Origin: Hevea brasiliensis
Taxonomy: Eukaryota > Streptophyta > Magnoliopsida > Malpighiales > Euphorbiaceae
Length of the DNA: 64,000 nucleotides
Assembly: GCF_030052815.1 (NCBI RefSeq)
Contig: NC_079498.1
Location: forward strand, 78,168,992-78,232,991
Direction: 5' to 3'
This document shows, one piece after another, positions 35,466 to 45,937 of this stretch (position 1 is the first letter of the stretch; the number at the start of each line of letters is the position of its first letter). The translations under genes were made by a program, and so were the position numbers. Under the pieces are notes generated by a model. It worked only from the letters and a program-made list of their open reading frames with translations, was not told the origin of the DNA and searched no databases.

Positions 35466-36431
35466 GTTTCATAGGATGCCGTTTGTATGCTAGCATGACA
35501 CATATTATTGTATACAAATTCTGTTAATGGGATGTATCTGTCTCATATCTCTCGGATTCAAGGACAGAAGTTCTCAGTATATTCTCGAGGGTTTATTCCA
35601 TTTTACAGGTTATTATTATCATTTCATTTTATTATTTATAGAAAATCAACGAGTTTCAAAATTTACCTGAATCACTTGTTTCGACTGTCCATCCGTTTGA
35701 GGATGATAAGTCGTACTGATATCCTTAAGCTTATAGCAATTACTGTGGTACAGGTAATTCAAATTAATATAACTGAGTCACTGACTCTAGCTACCTTACA
35801 AGTGTAATCATTTGATAGGCTAGTTCTGAAGTTTTAAATTTCTGACTAAAATTTTCACATTTATTTCCAGTACTAGTACTCTATTCGGGTGCAACTGTAT
35901 CAATTTATAGATTACTTACAAATATTCTTAATTTATTGTACCACGAGGAAGCACGTACCTCTACACAATAATCCTGTGTCAGTACTGTAATCTGTAGCTT
36001 ACAATACAAACATCGAGAACATTATATAGTCACTACGTTATAACCTCATAGACTAGGTTTTCTAACATCTTATCTTTCTCGAATCCACTAATATCCCAAA
36101 CCGATTCTGATTACAATTTCCTTTGACAATTACTAACAGTAACATCTTTGCCCTCATCTAGAGTAATTCTATTACTGTAACTTACTTTTAGGTCCTCTTG
36201 CCTTACATTAAGTAGGCTCGCCAATTAGCTTTATAATTTACGGTATGTTAGAAAATACATTTAGCTAACAATTCTTCCAAAATTAATGTCAACCATACTT
36301 GTTATTGTAGTTATTATCCTAAAGGACTAGTCACTAATACATCAAAATTCATTTCCATATAAAGGAATAACAACAGAACATATAGTTCTGACACTAACAC
36401 ACAACTAAGTAGTGCTGGGATCAAATAATAA
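35466..36431 (-). other. R2 int3 spacer with relic pol pieces
   Basis: Nearly identical to the other two spacers. The extra integrase-like motif is at about 35730-35665 (minus strand), uninterrupted as in int2. Confidence 0.65.
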
Positions 36432-37123
36432 CTAATTGTTTCTTTCAAAAATTAAGAACTTACCAGCAGCTATATCTGAAGTTTCTGCTCCTTTTACTTG
36501 GCGCATAGTGGACTCTCCGACTGGTGCGCTACTATATTCTAGTTGATTCACTGTGTTATAGTGGTGAGGAGTACCAACTCTATTTCTATCTTGACTCTGA
36601 CTGATAGTCTGTGAACTCCGGAGAGCAGATCGAGGTGGTTTAGCACAATCTTTAGCAAAGTGTCCAAGTTTTCCACAATTGTAACAGGCTCTAGAGGCCT
36701 TAGGATAAATACCTCCATGATATCTTCTACAAGTTTCACATTGGCGGGAAGGGTAGGAACTTCTAGTTGTTCGACGACTAAATCTTAGTGGTCTCTGCCC
36801 TGATGATCCGCCTCTATCATATTTCTGAGCTCGGGTTTCCTCAAATTCTTTTCTCTTCCCCAAATTACTGTTCGAACTCTGACCCATAGGTTTCTCCCTC
36901 TTTTCCATTTCACACTGCCCTTGTGGGGGTTGGAGTGCAGATTGGGCTTGGGTGTGATTATCAGCCATTTGTTGAAAGAAAGTGGCCATTTGCTGGGCCA
37001 TTTGTGCAGTAATTTGTACCGATAAAACTGGTACAGTCAGGCCTTCGACATTTTGTGGAGCTGGGGCCTAAACTTGTTCTTCTGCCATCACAGACTGTTT
37101 ATTGTCTCATTCTTCTCTTCCAT
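36432..37123 (-). pseudogene. gag: R2 int3 gag remnant with zinc knuckle, core deleted
   Basis: This is the longest continuous Gag frame of the array (37001-36432): AQQMATFFQQMADN, then the core-deletion junction PPQGQCEMEKREKPMG, CETC, zinc knuckle CYNCGKLGHFAKDC, and the end at GKFLIFERNN with TAG 36434-36432. The ATG is present (37123-37121). A 1-nt deletion near 37101 relative to int2 and a stop from GCC TAA near 37070 separate the first 20 or so codons from the rest. Confidence 0.87.
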
Positions 37124-37301
37124 TTTTTTTTCACAGAATTTTCTATTCCTGTACAACCAACACAAGGAGATTCCTCTCCATTAGTCTCCATTAGTTCACA
37201 TTTATTATGTAAATGTACTAGATGTTTCAAACATTTGAGCAGTTGTAGTTACCGACAAAAAGATTTCAAATTCACAGTTCGAAATTCACTTTAAAACCAT
37301 T

Positions 37302-37313
37302 GCTCTGATACCA
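37302..37313 (-). other. R2 int3 primer binding site (initiator Met tRNA)
   Basis: Minus strand TGGTATCAGAGC, 8 bp from the LTR4 edge at 37322. Confidence 0.93.
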
Positions 37314-38220
37314 CTAAAACATGTCACACCCTACTCCCCTGTAAGATGCAACATGATCCCGTAGTACACCAAATGAATTACCAACTCCGTCTACTGATAA
37401 CCCATTAAATACACTACAAGGGATTTTAAAAACTTTTCTTACTTTTTTCACAGTGGTGAGCACTATTTACAGGTGTTAAAAACCTTTTTGAACTGAAGTG
37501 GTAGAACTAACACATTTGAATTATTTGGAATTTCTGTAAAAATTTTGGCAGAGTGCCATCTGTATTTTGGATAAAACAGTTCTTCAGAAAACCTGTAAAA
37601 AGCACTTCAATATTTTTCCAAATCTCAACTCCAACAAAATTCAACACAATATTTTTCTCAACTCAATCCACAACAATTTTTCAGTATTTTCAAAGGATGA
37701 GATAAAAGAAATATAATACAAATTTTACAAGTCAAAATAACTCATAATTTACTTTACAACTTCAATGTACAAATTTTAATTTACAACTGCTCAAATAATT
37801 TACATACATATTATTACATGCATACATCAGACCTATGTACATGGGTATACCTATAATATACCTGGAGCTGGTCTGAAAGTGTCTTCAAAGAAACTTACTC
37901 ACTGCTCTATGCTCTTCTTACCTACGACAGCATACAAAGCTATCGCTGAGTGGTGAACTCAGTGGTGCACAACTATAATTTAAAACATAGTACAATATAC
38001 ATTGACAAAATTTACAGTAAATAATTTAGAAATCTGAATACTCATCAAATTCCAAAACTCAAATATTCATTTCCAATAATGTAAATCATTTGTATAAAAT
38101 GACTTTGGTTACGACATTCAATTTATCAAATCATGACTAACCATTTAAGGTAGTTCCAACAAAATCAATTATACATAAATCATAGCTGAAATCATAATTC
38201 TTTACTATTCAAAAACATTC

Positions 38221-38323
38221 TGTATCTCAAAAATCGTGTTGTATCTCAAAAACCATGTTGTATCTCAAAAACCATGTTGTATCTCAAAAATCATTCTTTA
38301 TCTCAAAAGCCATTCTTTATCTC
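38221..38323. repeat. 19-bp tandem repeat, 6 copies, in LTR4
   Basis: Units start at 38221, 38240, 38259, 38278, 38297 and 38316. Confidence 0.9.
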
Positions 38324-38365
38324 ACTAACTATGCAAGACTAATCCGAAAGGGCCATCTTTAGGGT

Positions 38366-38434
38366 GATTCTAACTCCCTATGGTCGGGGAGGTCGAATCG
38401 GATTCTAACTCCCTATGGTCGGGGAGGTCGAATC
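38366..38434. repeat. 35-bp tandem duplication in LTR4
   Basis: GATTCTAACTCCC starts at 38366 and 38401, the same duplication as in LTR2. Confidence 0.93.
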
Positions 38435-41375
38435 ATCGTGCACAGTACCATCACAATAATGAATCTTCCGCAAGGGCCATAACGATAAAATAAACTTAGA
38501 TCTAACCTCAAATCAAAGGAAAATCTAAGCCTGTGCACGTACCATGGTAATCAAAACACAACTAACTCTATTGTCTTCTCAACAAATGAGAGAGACGGGT
38601 AATAACCTAGTCAAGCATCTATAGTGAGATATAAAACAATATCACAATCCTTTTAGTGAGCATAAATCACAATATAATTTGATTCAAAGTCAATTCCAAT
38701 ATCCAATAATTTTTATGCTCATCACAATTCAAATCATAAATTTGCATTTTTTTTCATGAAAATTTCCATCACAATTCAAAACATGTTCTATCACAATTTT
38801 CTAAAACATAATTTATTCAATCCATAACAATGCTTAATACTTGTGGAAATACCATTTCACAAAGCTAAATTCATACATACTATAACAATTTGCAATAATC
38901 ATTGAATTAAATCCAATGCTTGTTAAACATAATACATAAGAAAAATATGTCATTTAATCATATGAAATATTCAAACAAAATTAGTTAAAAACTAGTTGTG
39001 CACAAACCTCTGATAACTGTCTCCTGGTCTGAACTCAGTATTTCCTTCCCTTTTTCTGAGTCTTTGCTAACTGAGAAACACAATTTGAAGTGTTTCAGTA
39101 CTAAATTAAACTGTCTCTATCGATAATATTTGACAAATAATTCACTGAAAGCTATTATTTGCTTAATCACCTAATATACCGACCCTCAATGCGTTCTAGG
39201 TAAATTAGGTTTTAGTGTCATTAATATGTCACATTCGATAGGGTTTTAGGGTTAGTATGTTTTACCAAACTCATTTCCTTGTTTAGTGCATTTTAATGCA
39301 ACTTGTTGGATTCCGGAATACTAGTTTGACCTAGCCGGACGACCTAGTTCCCTCAGTTTTCGGGTTCTGGTCAAAACTACAAACTTGTAGATCTATGTCT
39401 TATTGCACGCAGGGCAAAATTTTAGGTCAATCCGAGTTAAGTAGACCAAGTTATGGTCATTATACTATTGCTGGTCAAATGGCATCAAATTAGGTCAATT
39501 TTAGGTCAATTTGGTCAACTTTGGTTCGGCCAGTTTTTGGACCCGAACTTGTGCAAGCTTTTTGACCTACTTCTGGTCATTTCTGGGCTTTGGTGTCTTC
39601 ATAAGACTTGTAGGTATGGGTATTAACTATTCATGGTTAAAATTTCAGGTCAATTAGACCTGTTTTGAGTGCGTTATGGCCTAAACACTCACTGCTGCCC
39701 AATTGGTCAATTTTCAGGTCCTAATGGCACCAAATCCGAATTGGTCATTTTTTTATGTCACCTTGCAAGCAGAATTTTGGTATGCTTTCTCAATGAAAGT
39801 TGGCACATTTTGTGCCTAGTTTCACCTCCAATTGGTCTCATACCAATTGAGGTTACACATTTAAAGTTATTGACTAAATTGCATACTGCCTTTAATTACT
39901 TTGCTTATACATGTATCCATTACACATTTAATTGCTATATGTCTACTCCCCTTACAATTTCTGTTTTGGTACATTACCAAAAACCATATTCCACTTCACT
40001 TAAATGTCACTTTGGGCAGATTGCAATTATCCTCAATACACCAATTAAACTCACCTTTACAAGTTCTAAGTACAATCACATATACCCTAAACATTACAAA
40101 TTTTTACATACACTTACACAATCAATCTATACACATATCCATCAATTCTCAAGGTCAATATTCTGCCAATACTTTCATGAACATATACATTTATCCAAGA
40201 ATCTCAAGGCTGCCGAAAACTTCCCCAACACCAAAATATCCTACAATTTATCAATTTCCATCCAAGTGCAAAAATCACCATATACATATGGAATAATTTA
40301 CTAGGATTTTAAATCACCATAACCAACATCATTTCTCATCAAATATATGCACAAATATTTCATCAAATACATAACTCCATGGCTGTCCAAAATGAACATC
40401 TCAATAACTCTTCAAACTTAAAAATTTTCTTCACAAAACCAACACCCATAACATGAACACAAAGTTTAACAAAGCTATCTTCAAAAATGCTAACTCACCT
40501 TATGGTTGGAACTTGCCAAACTTTGATTAAACTTCTTAAATTTGGTATCAAGCTCTTCCTTATGATGTGTAGACAAACTTTCATGAAGGAACCTAAGTGA
40601 TTGGAGTTAAAATGGAGGAGTTAAGAGAGCTTGAAGAAAACGGCCATGGAGTTCTTCCTTAGCTCTCCATTTCGGCAACTTTGAATCCAAATGAGGAAGA
40701 TGAAATGCAGATGGTATAATGGGTGTACACCTGCCCCATTATCCTTAGTTTATTCCTTTAGTGGCCCACTCACTCAAATTTAACTATATAATAAGCTTAC
40801 ATGTGTTATTTACACATTTTTCACTCCATTTTTGGCTATTTGTATTAAGTACCCCCAATTTAATTTTTCATTTTATTTTCTAAATGTAATATTATTTATT
40901 TTCAATGGAAAATTAGGTCAAAAGACAATTCGGGGTGTCAAATGACCATAATGCCCCTGTTCGGGATGCATTCCCCATTTTTCGGTAACACTGGGTTTTG
41001 TCCGTTTTTCGATTTCTCACTTTTCTTTGTACTAATTATTTAATTTTTCTTTGATCTTCCTAATGATATTTATTCTTCAATAAGGGTCTATTTAAGTCCT
41101 AAAAATGTTTTCCAGGGTTCCCATGATCCAGGGCATCCAACGGTCCACGCCGTGACTTCGGTCTGTCACCCATCGCTAGGATTCCCGGCTCGCTTAACTT
41201 GGCTACATTTCTTTGCTATTATTTTTCCTTTGTTTTTCTTGTATTTTCTTTTCTTGTATTTCATTATTTTATGTCTCCCCACTCATATTGAAGTGTAGTT
41301 ATAGGCATCCTAGCTGTCCGGACAACACTGGTCACCGGAGCAGCAAAACGCACTACCGAACTTAGGAGTGTTACA

Positions 41376-41380
41376 CTGAC
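41376..41380. other. Target-site duplication, right of R2
   Basis: CTGAC, matching 16390-16394. After it the E1 RNase H sequence resumes in register (GCCTTGAGTCGCAAGAC, compare 52666 in E2). Confidence 0.95.
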
Positions 41381-42945
41381 GCCTTGAGTCGCAAGACTAT
41401 GGCAAGTTTATGAGTTACTCCTTTGTCTATGATACATGAGTTATGATGATTGCATGCCAGCTTAGAGATTAATGATTATGGGCAAATAGCAGTTGCGTGG
41501 CATGTACAGCCAGTGTTGATTGATAAGATTAGAATGGTTGCTCAGAATGATGAAAGGTATCAGAAGCTGTTGGAAGAAGTCAGACAGGGCAAGAAACTAG
41601 AATTCTCAATTAGAGATGACGGTCTATTGCTACACCAGGGCAGAATGTGTGTTCCTAATGATGTTGATTTGAGGCAGATCATTTTGAAAGAAGCACATGG
41701 GTCTCCTTTTGCCATGCACCCTGGTGGTACAAAAATGTATAGAGGGCTAAAGGAGCATTACTAGTGGATGGGTATGAAGAGAGATGTGGCAGAGTTTGTT
41801 TCCAAATGCCTAACTTGTCAGCAAGTGAAGGAAGAACACCAAGTACCAACTGGGTTATTACATCCACTACCAGTGCCAGAATGGAAATGGGAGAGAATAA
41901 CTAAGGATTTTGTGATGGGACTTCCGAGGACACAGAAGAGTCATGATAGAGTATGGGTCATTATTAATAGACTAACCAAGTCTACTCATTTTCTGCCAGT
42001 CTGGATCGACTACAGTTTAGAAAGATTGGCCAAGTTGTAGATTGATGAGATTGTAAGACTGCATGGAGTGCCAGTATCCATCGTGTCAGACAGAGATCCT
42101 AGGTTCACTTCTAGATTCTGGGGTAGTCTTCAGAGAGCCCTAGGAACTAGAATGAACTTCAGTACGACATTCCACTCACAGGCAGATGGCCAGTCTGAGA
42201 GGGTAATTCAGATCTTGGAGGACATGCTACAGGCTTGTGTGATTGAGTTTGAGGGCAGTTGGGACACACACTTGCCTTTGATTGAGTTTGCTTACAACAA
42301 CAGCTACCAATCAAGCATTGGGATGCCTCCATATGAAGCTTTGTACGGTAGAAAATGTAGAACCCCGTTGTGTTGGGATGACGTGGGTGAATAAAAGATG
42401 ATTGGACCTGAAATTGTTCAGCAGACTGAAGAGAAAATCAGGGTGATTAGAGATTGACTTAAGACTGCATCAGACCGTCAGAAGTCCTACATTGATTTGA
42501 AGAGAAGGGATATTGAGTATGCAGTGGGTGAGAAAGTTTCCTCAAAGTTTCTCCTTGGAAGAGAATTATGAGATTCGGCAGAAAGGGGAAATTGAGTCCT
42601 CGTTTCATTGGGCCATATGAGGTTCTGGAAAGAGTGGGTCCTTTGGCATATCGGTTGGCACTACCTCCAGAGTTGGAGAAGATACATAATGTCTTCCATG
42701 TGTCCATGTTGAGGAGGTATCGATCAGACCTATATCATGTACTACCAGTGGAAGAAATTGAAGTGAATCCAGACCTCACATATGAGGAAGAACCCATAGA
42801 GATTCTGGCTTATGAGGTGAAGCAGCTACGGAACAAGCAGATACCGTTGGTGAAAGTGCTGTGGAATCATCATTCAGGCCAGGAGGCTACTTGAGAACGA
42901 GAGGAGGACATGAGGAGATAGCACCCACAGCTATTCAGAGATTGA
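41381..42945 (+). pseudogene. pol: E1 pol, second part: end of RNase H, integrase, chromodomain
   Basis: The sequence resumes at the ALSRK end of RNase H. Integrase follows: zinc-binding HHCC (MHPGG..KEHY near 41715-41760; CLTCQQ near 41808-41823), first Asp 41906-41908 (preceded by Lys where E2 has Met), second Asp 42089-42091 in SDRDPRF, Glu 42197-42199 in QSERV, 35 residues apart. The C-terminal part ([27 protein letters not shown]) and a group II chromodomain ([19 protein letters not shown]) end at TGA 42943-42945. Breaks include TAG 41762 (TGG in E2), a stop at 42038-42040, a stop at 42392-42394, TGA near 42456, a frame change near 42540, and TGA near 42892 where the chromodomain Trp should be. 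Confidence 0.92.
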
Positions 42946-42978
42946 TACCAGGTAAAATTTCAAGACGAAATTTATTTT

Positions 42979-42992
42979 AAAGGGGGGAGAAT
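42979..42992 (+). other. E1 polypurine tract
   Basis: AAAGGGGGGAGAAT immediately before the 3' LTR. Purine run followed by AAT, the same layout as E2 and R2. Confidence 0.9.
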
Positions 42993-43550
42993 TATAACAC
43001 CCCCATTTGTATAGCCTGGTATATTTCACTATTCCGGTGACTGGAGTCGGACCGGACAATTAAGGGGATTAGAACCACACTTAAGATAACTAGATAAGCT
43101 ATAAACATAAATAATTAGTAATTGCCAATTAGTTAAGTATAAATAAGAAAAACATAACATAAGAATTTAAACGAGCCGAGAGTCACAGCGATGGGTGAAC
43201 TTCTCGGGAACGACTGCGAAGTCAATTTAAACTCAAATTTCGAACCGTAAAATGTGACACCGCGATCCTTAGGACCATTATGAACATAGTGGAAAAGAGA
43301 AAATCACGAAAAAGAATTGTTAAGTCAGTCAAATAATTAGGTCAGGGAGCCGGAAGAAACATTGAATTATTTACAAATCGGGTTGAATCGGCGAGGGGCA
43401 ATTTGGTCAATTGACCCCGAGAGCTGACTCCTGACCTAACTGTCAAATAAAATCGGAGAAAAGAAAATTCTAGAATCGAGAATTAAATTTAAGAACTAAT
43501 AGAAAAATAAATAGAAAAAAAAAAAAGAAAAAGAAAAGTCAAAAATGTAG

Positions 43551-43735
43551 TGACATCATCAAGGTGACATCACATATGAAGTCATAAATAAATTCTTATT
43601 AACTTGATATTTTGACTAAGTTAATTAAGGGATAAATATACAAAATAAAGAAAAAAAAATTCATTGTCTTCTTTTTCCCTTCCAAGCCGTTTTCTCTCTC
43701 CCCAAAGTTCTCTCTTCCAAACTCCATTGGAGCTC
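43551..43735 (+). promoter_or_regulatory. Candidate LTR promoter region of E1 (3' LTR copy)
   Basis: Two TGACATCA boxes (43551-43558 and 43565-43572) are followed by AT-rich sequence with ATAAATATA (about 43633) and then a C/T-rich block with CTCTCTCCCC, resembling plant core-promoter Y-patch layouts. E2 has the same order (46479 and 46491 boxes, TTAATATATTTAATTA near 46520, C/T block 46605-46655). This is inference from layout; no transcript evidence is available here. Confidence 0.4.
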
Positions 43736-45932
43736 CAAATTTAAGCTTCATACACCCCAATTTAACCATAAATTCCCCTAAAGTCCTTAAGTAAATCTTA
43801 ACCTAGACCTCTGAGTTAGCTATTGTCTACAAAAAGAAGAAGAAAGGAGGAGAAATAAGAAGAGGAAAAAGATACCTAACAAGGTTAGTGATTTAAGATG
43901 CAAAAATTAGTTTATTTGTTGTGTTTTTAGCTTGATTCACTTGCAAATAAACTTAAAATGAAAAGAAAAATTTGTTGAGGGACTAAACTGAATTCCAGCT
44001 AGCTTGGGTTACTATGCATATGTTTGAGTTTTGATTGAAATTAAATGGTTGGCAAGCTTGTATGGATGTGCTAATGAGATTGGTATGCTTAAATGTGGTT
44101 AAATGCAATAAGTTAGTAAGTTAGGGTTTTGGGACACTTAGGGTTAGAGACAAAAATGTGAGAAACTTGTAAATGGTGTCTTTGACCTAATGTGAAGTGA
44201 GAAATGGTCATTTGTGACCAAATGAAGTGTGTTAGGATGTTTGGAATTAAGGCCAAATTCAGATGGAGTGTGGTTATGCTACTGGCAGCATGATCAAGTT
44301 ACCTTTGAGGGACCAAAAATGAAATTTTACAAGTCCAATTGGTATGGTACTAATTGGGAATGAAAATAGACATTAAATGACACAATTTTCATTTAGGAAG
44401 CATGCCCAAAAAGTGACCAAAACCTAGTGAACAAATTGACTAAAGTTGGAAAATTGTAGTCTATCCTGTACAAACTGACCAAATGAACAGTGTTTGTTCA
44501 TTTGGTCATAACTTGAGCTAGGCAGGTCTAAATGACCTGAAATTTTACCAGTGGTTAGATGAGATATATACCTAAAACTTTCATGGAGAACACAAACTCA
44601 AATTATGCCATTAACCAAGTCATTTGGCCACCCCAATTTGGTGACCCAAAACTGCCAGCACCAAAAATTGCCCGGAATTCTGGGTTGAATCTAATCCGGC
44701 AGCCATGGTTCAAATGGCCATAACTTGAGCTACAAAACTCCAATTGGAGTGATTCAAAAAGGAGAATAAACTTAAGACAATAGGGAACATTTTCTATGAA
44801 GAAAGTTTTGCCAAATTGCAATAGTAAAATGACCAATGGAACAGTATAACCTAAGGCACCAAAACTGAAAATTTGCAATTTTGCCTAAAGGACTTAAGTT
44901 TTGAGAAAGTGACCAAAACCAACAAGTTTGGTGACCAAAATGTGGTATGTGGGTGAAGTTGGAGTTCCCATACCTATTAAGCCTTAGAAAGTCAACAAAT
45001 TGACTTGAATAGTGTAGTGAATAGTAACCTCGAAACATAAATTTTAAAGAACGTCAAGTTTAGCAGATATAAGCTAGATAAAAGTGAATTTGAATTTATT
45101 GTTGGATTTATGCTAAGTTATGGTACTGAAACACTGTGAAACTGTGTGTTTTAGCTGAAAAAGACTTGAAAGGTCTGAGAGACTGAGTCAAGGCCTAAAG
45201 GTGACTCATGTCAGGCTTGTGCACAATAAATCTTACTTGAGCATTTTGTCATTGAAAACAATTGATTTGGTATGATTTATGAAAATTTGGTGTTAATCAG
45301 GAATTGTGTTGCCACTTTGTGTATGAAACTATGACTTTGGAAATCTATTGGATTTCTCATGAATTATTTGAATAAAATGTTTGAAATAGATTTTTATTTC
45401 ACACTTAGCATGACAGTGCCTTATTATTCCTCCTCCATTCATGGGGTGAGATCAATTATTTTTCCTCCCTCTCTGGTTTACCAGTTGAGGTTGTAGATCG
45501 GATGAGTACTCATTAGCTAGCTAGCCACCTCCCTCATTGATTTTGATTAGTGGGGTTGTAGATTGCTTTATCGTGGTGTACAACGCGACATTGATCGGAA
45601 TTTTTATGTCATGGCTTAAGTTGTGTATGAATTGGCAACACTGTGTTTATTAAATTATTTGACCCAAAAATTTTGTTATAATGAGTTTTGATAATTGGTG
45701 AAATATAATTATGCAATCTTTAAATTGTGTTTTGTCAATGAATGATTTATGTATTGTATTTCAAATTTTTATTGTGCACCACTGAGTATTTTTATACTCA
45801 GAGATAGCATATTTTGTTGTCGCAGATAAGAGCAAGGAGAAAGCAGCAGAGTGAGCTGCTACTGATATTGAGGACTACACTGATATTTTTGTACGGGTAT
45901 TATTTTATACCCTTGTAGTTATTTTTTATGTA

Positions 45933-45937
45933 AATAT
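45933..45937. other. Target-site duplication, left of E2
   Basis: AATAT, identical to 57736-57740. The unbroken E1 5' LTR copy has this sequence once, in GTAAATATTGCAATG near 12590. Confidence 0.95.

Larger units (their letters stand above)
16395..41375 (-). mobile_element. R2: tandem LTR retrotransposon array, 4 LTRs and 3 internal regions in one insertion
   Basis: Order on the plus strand: LTR1 16395-20396, int1 20397-23350, LTR2 23351-27403, int2 27404-30364, LTR3 30365-34359, int3 34360-37321, LTR4 37322-41375. All parts are in reverse orientation, each internal region has its own PPT on the left and PBS on the right, and neighbouring units share one LTR. Only the outermost edges are flanked by a 5-bp duplication (CTGAC); no internal junction has one. 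LTRs (3995-4054 bp) are longer than internal regions (2954-2962 bp). The internal regions encode only a Gag with the core deleted and a C-terminal integrase plus chromodomain, so the unit is non-autonomous. The simplest origin is one insertion followed by unequal recombination between LTRs. Confidence 0.93.
37322..41375 (-). repeat. R2 LTR4 (rightmost, 4054 bp)
   Basis: It is the 5' LTR of int3 and the outer end of the array; its right edge GTGTTACA abuts the target duplication. It has six 19-bp repeats (38221-38323) and the duplicated 35-bp block (38366-38434), like LTR2. It shares other variants with LTR1 instead, for example AACACCCATAAC and CATAACCAACATC near 40440 and 40320. The antisense frame here is extended upstream (39669-40304). 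Local noise occurs at 41118-41165. Confidence 0.93.
42993..45937 (+). repeat. E1 3' LTR, first 2945 bp
   Basis: It starts TATAACACC where other copies have TGTAACACC. It contains an A-rich tract (43500-43540), TGACATCA motifs (43551, 43565), a pyrimidine-rich block (43665-43735) and a GT donor-like site at 43884. It is interrupted at 45937/45938 by E2 and continues at 57741. Confidence 0.93.

Noticed and set aside
16395..41375. R2 array as satellite DNA
   Set aside because: The period of about 7 kb is exactly LTR plus internal region, with PBS, PPT and coding remnants in order and a single target duplication.
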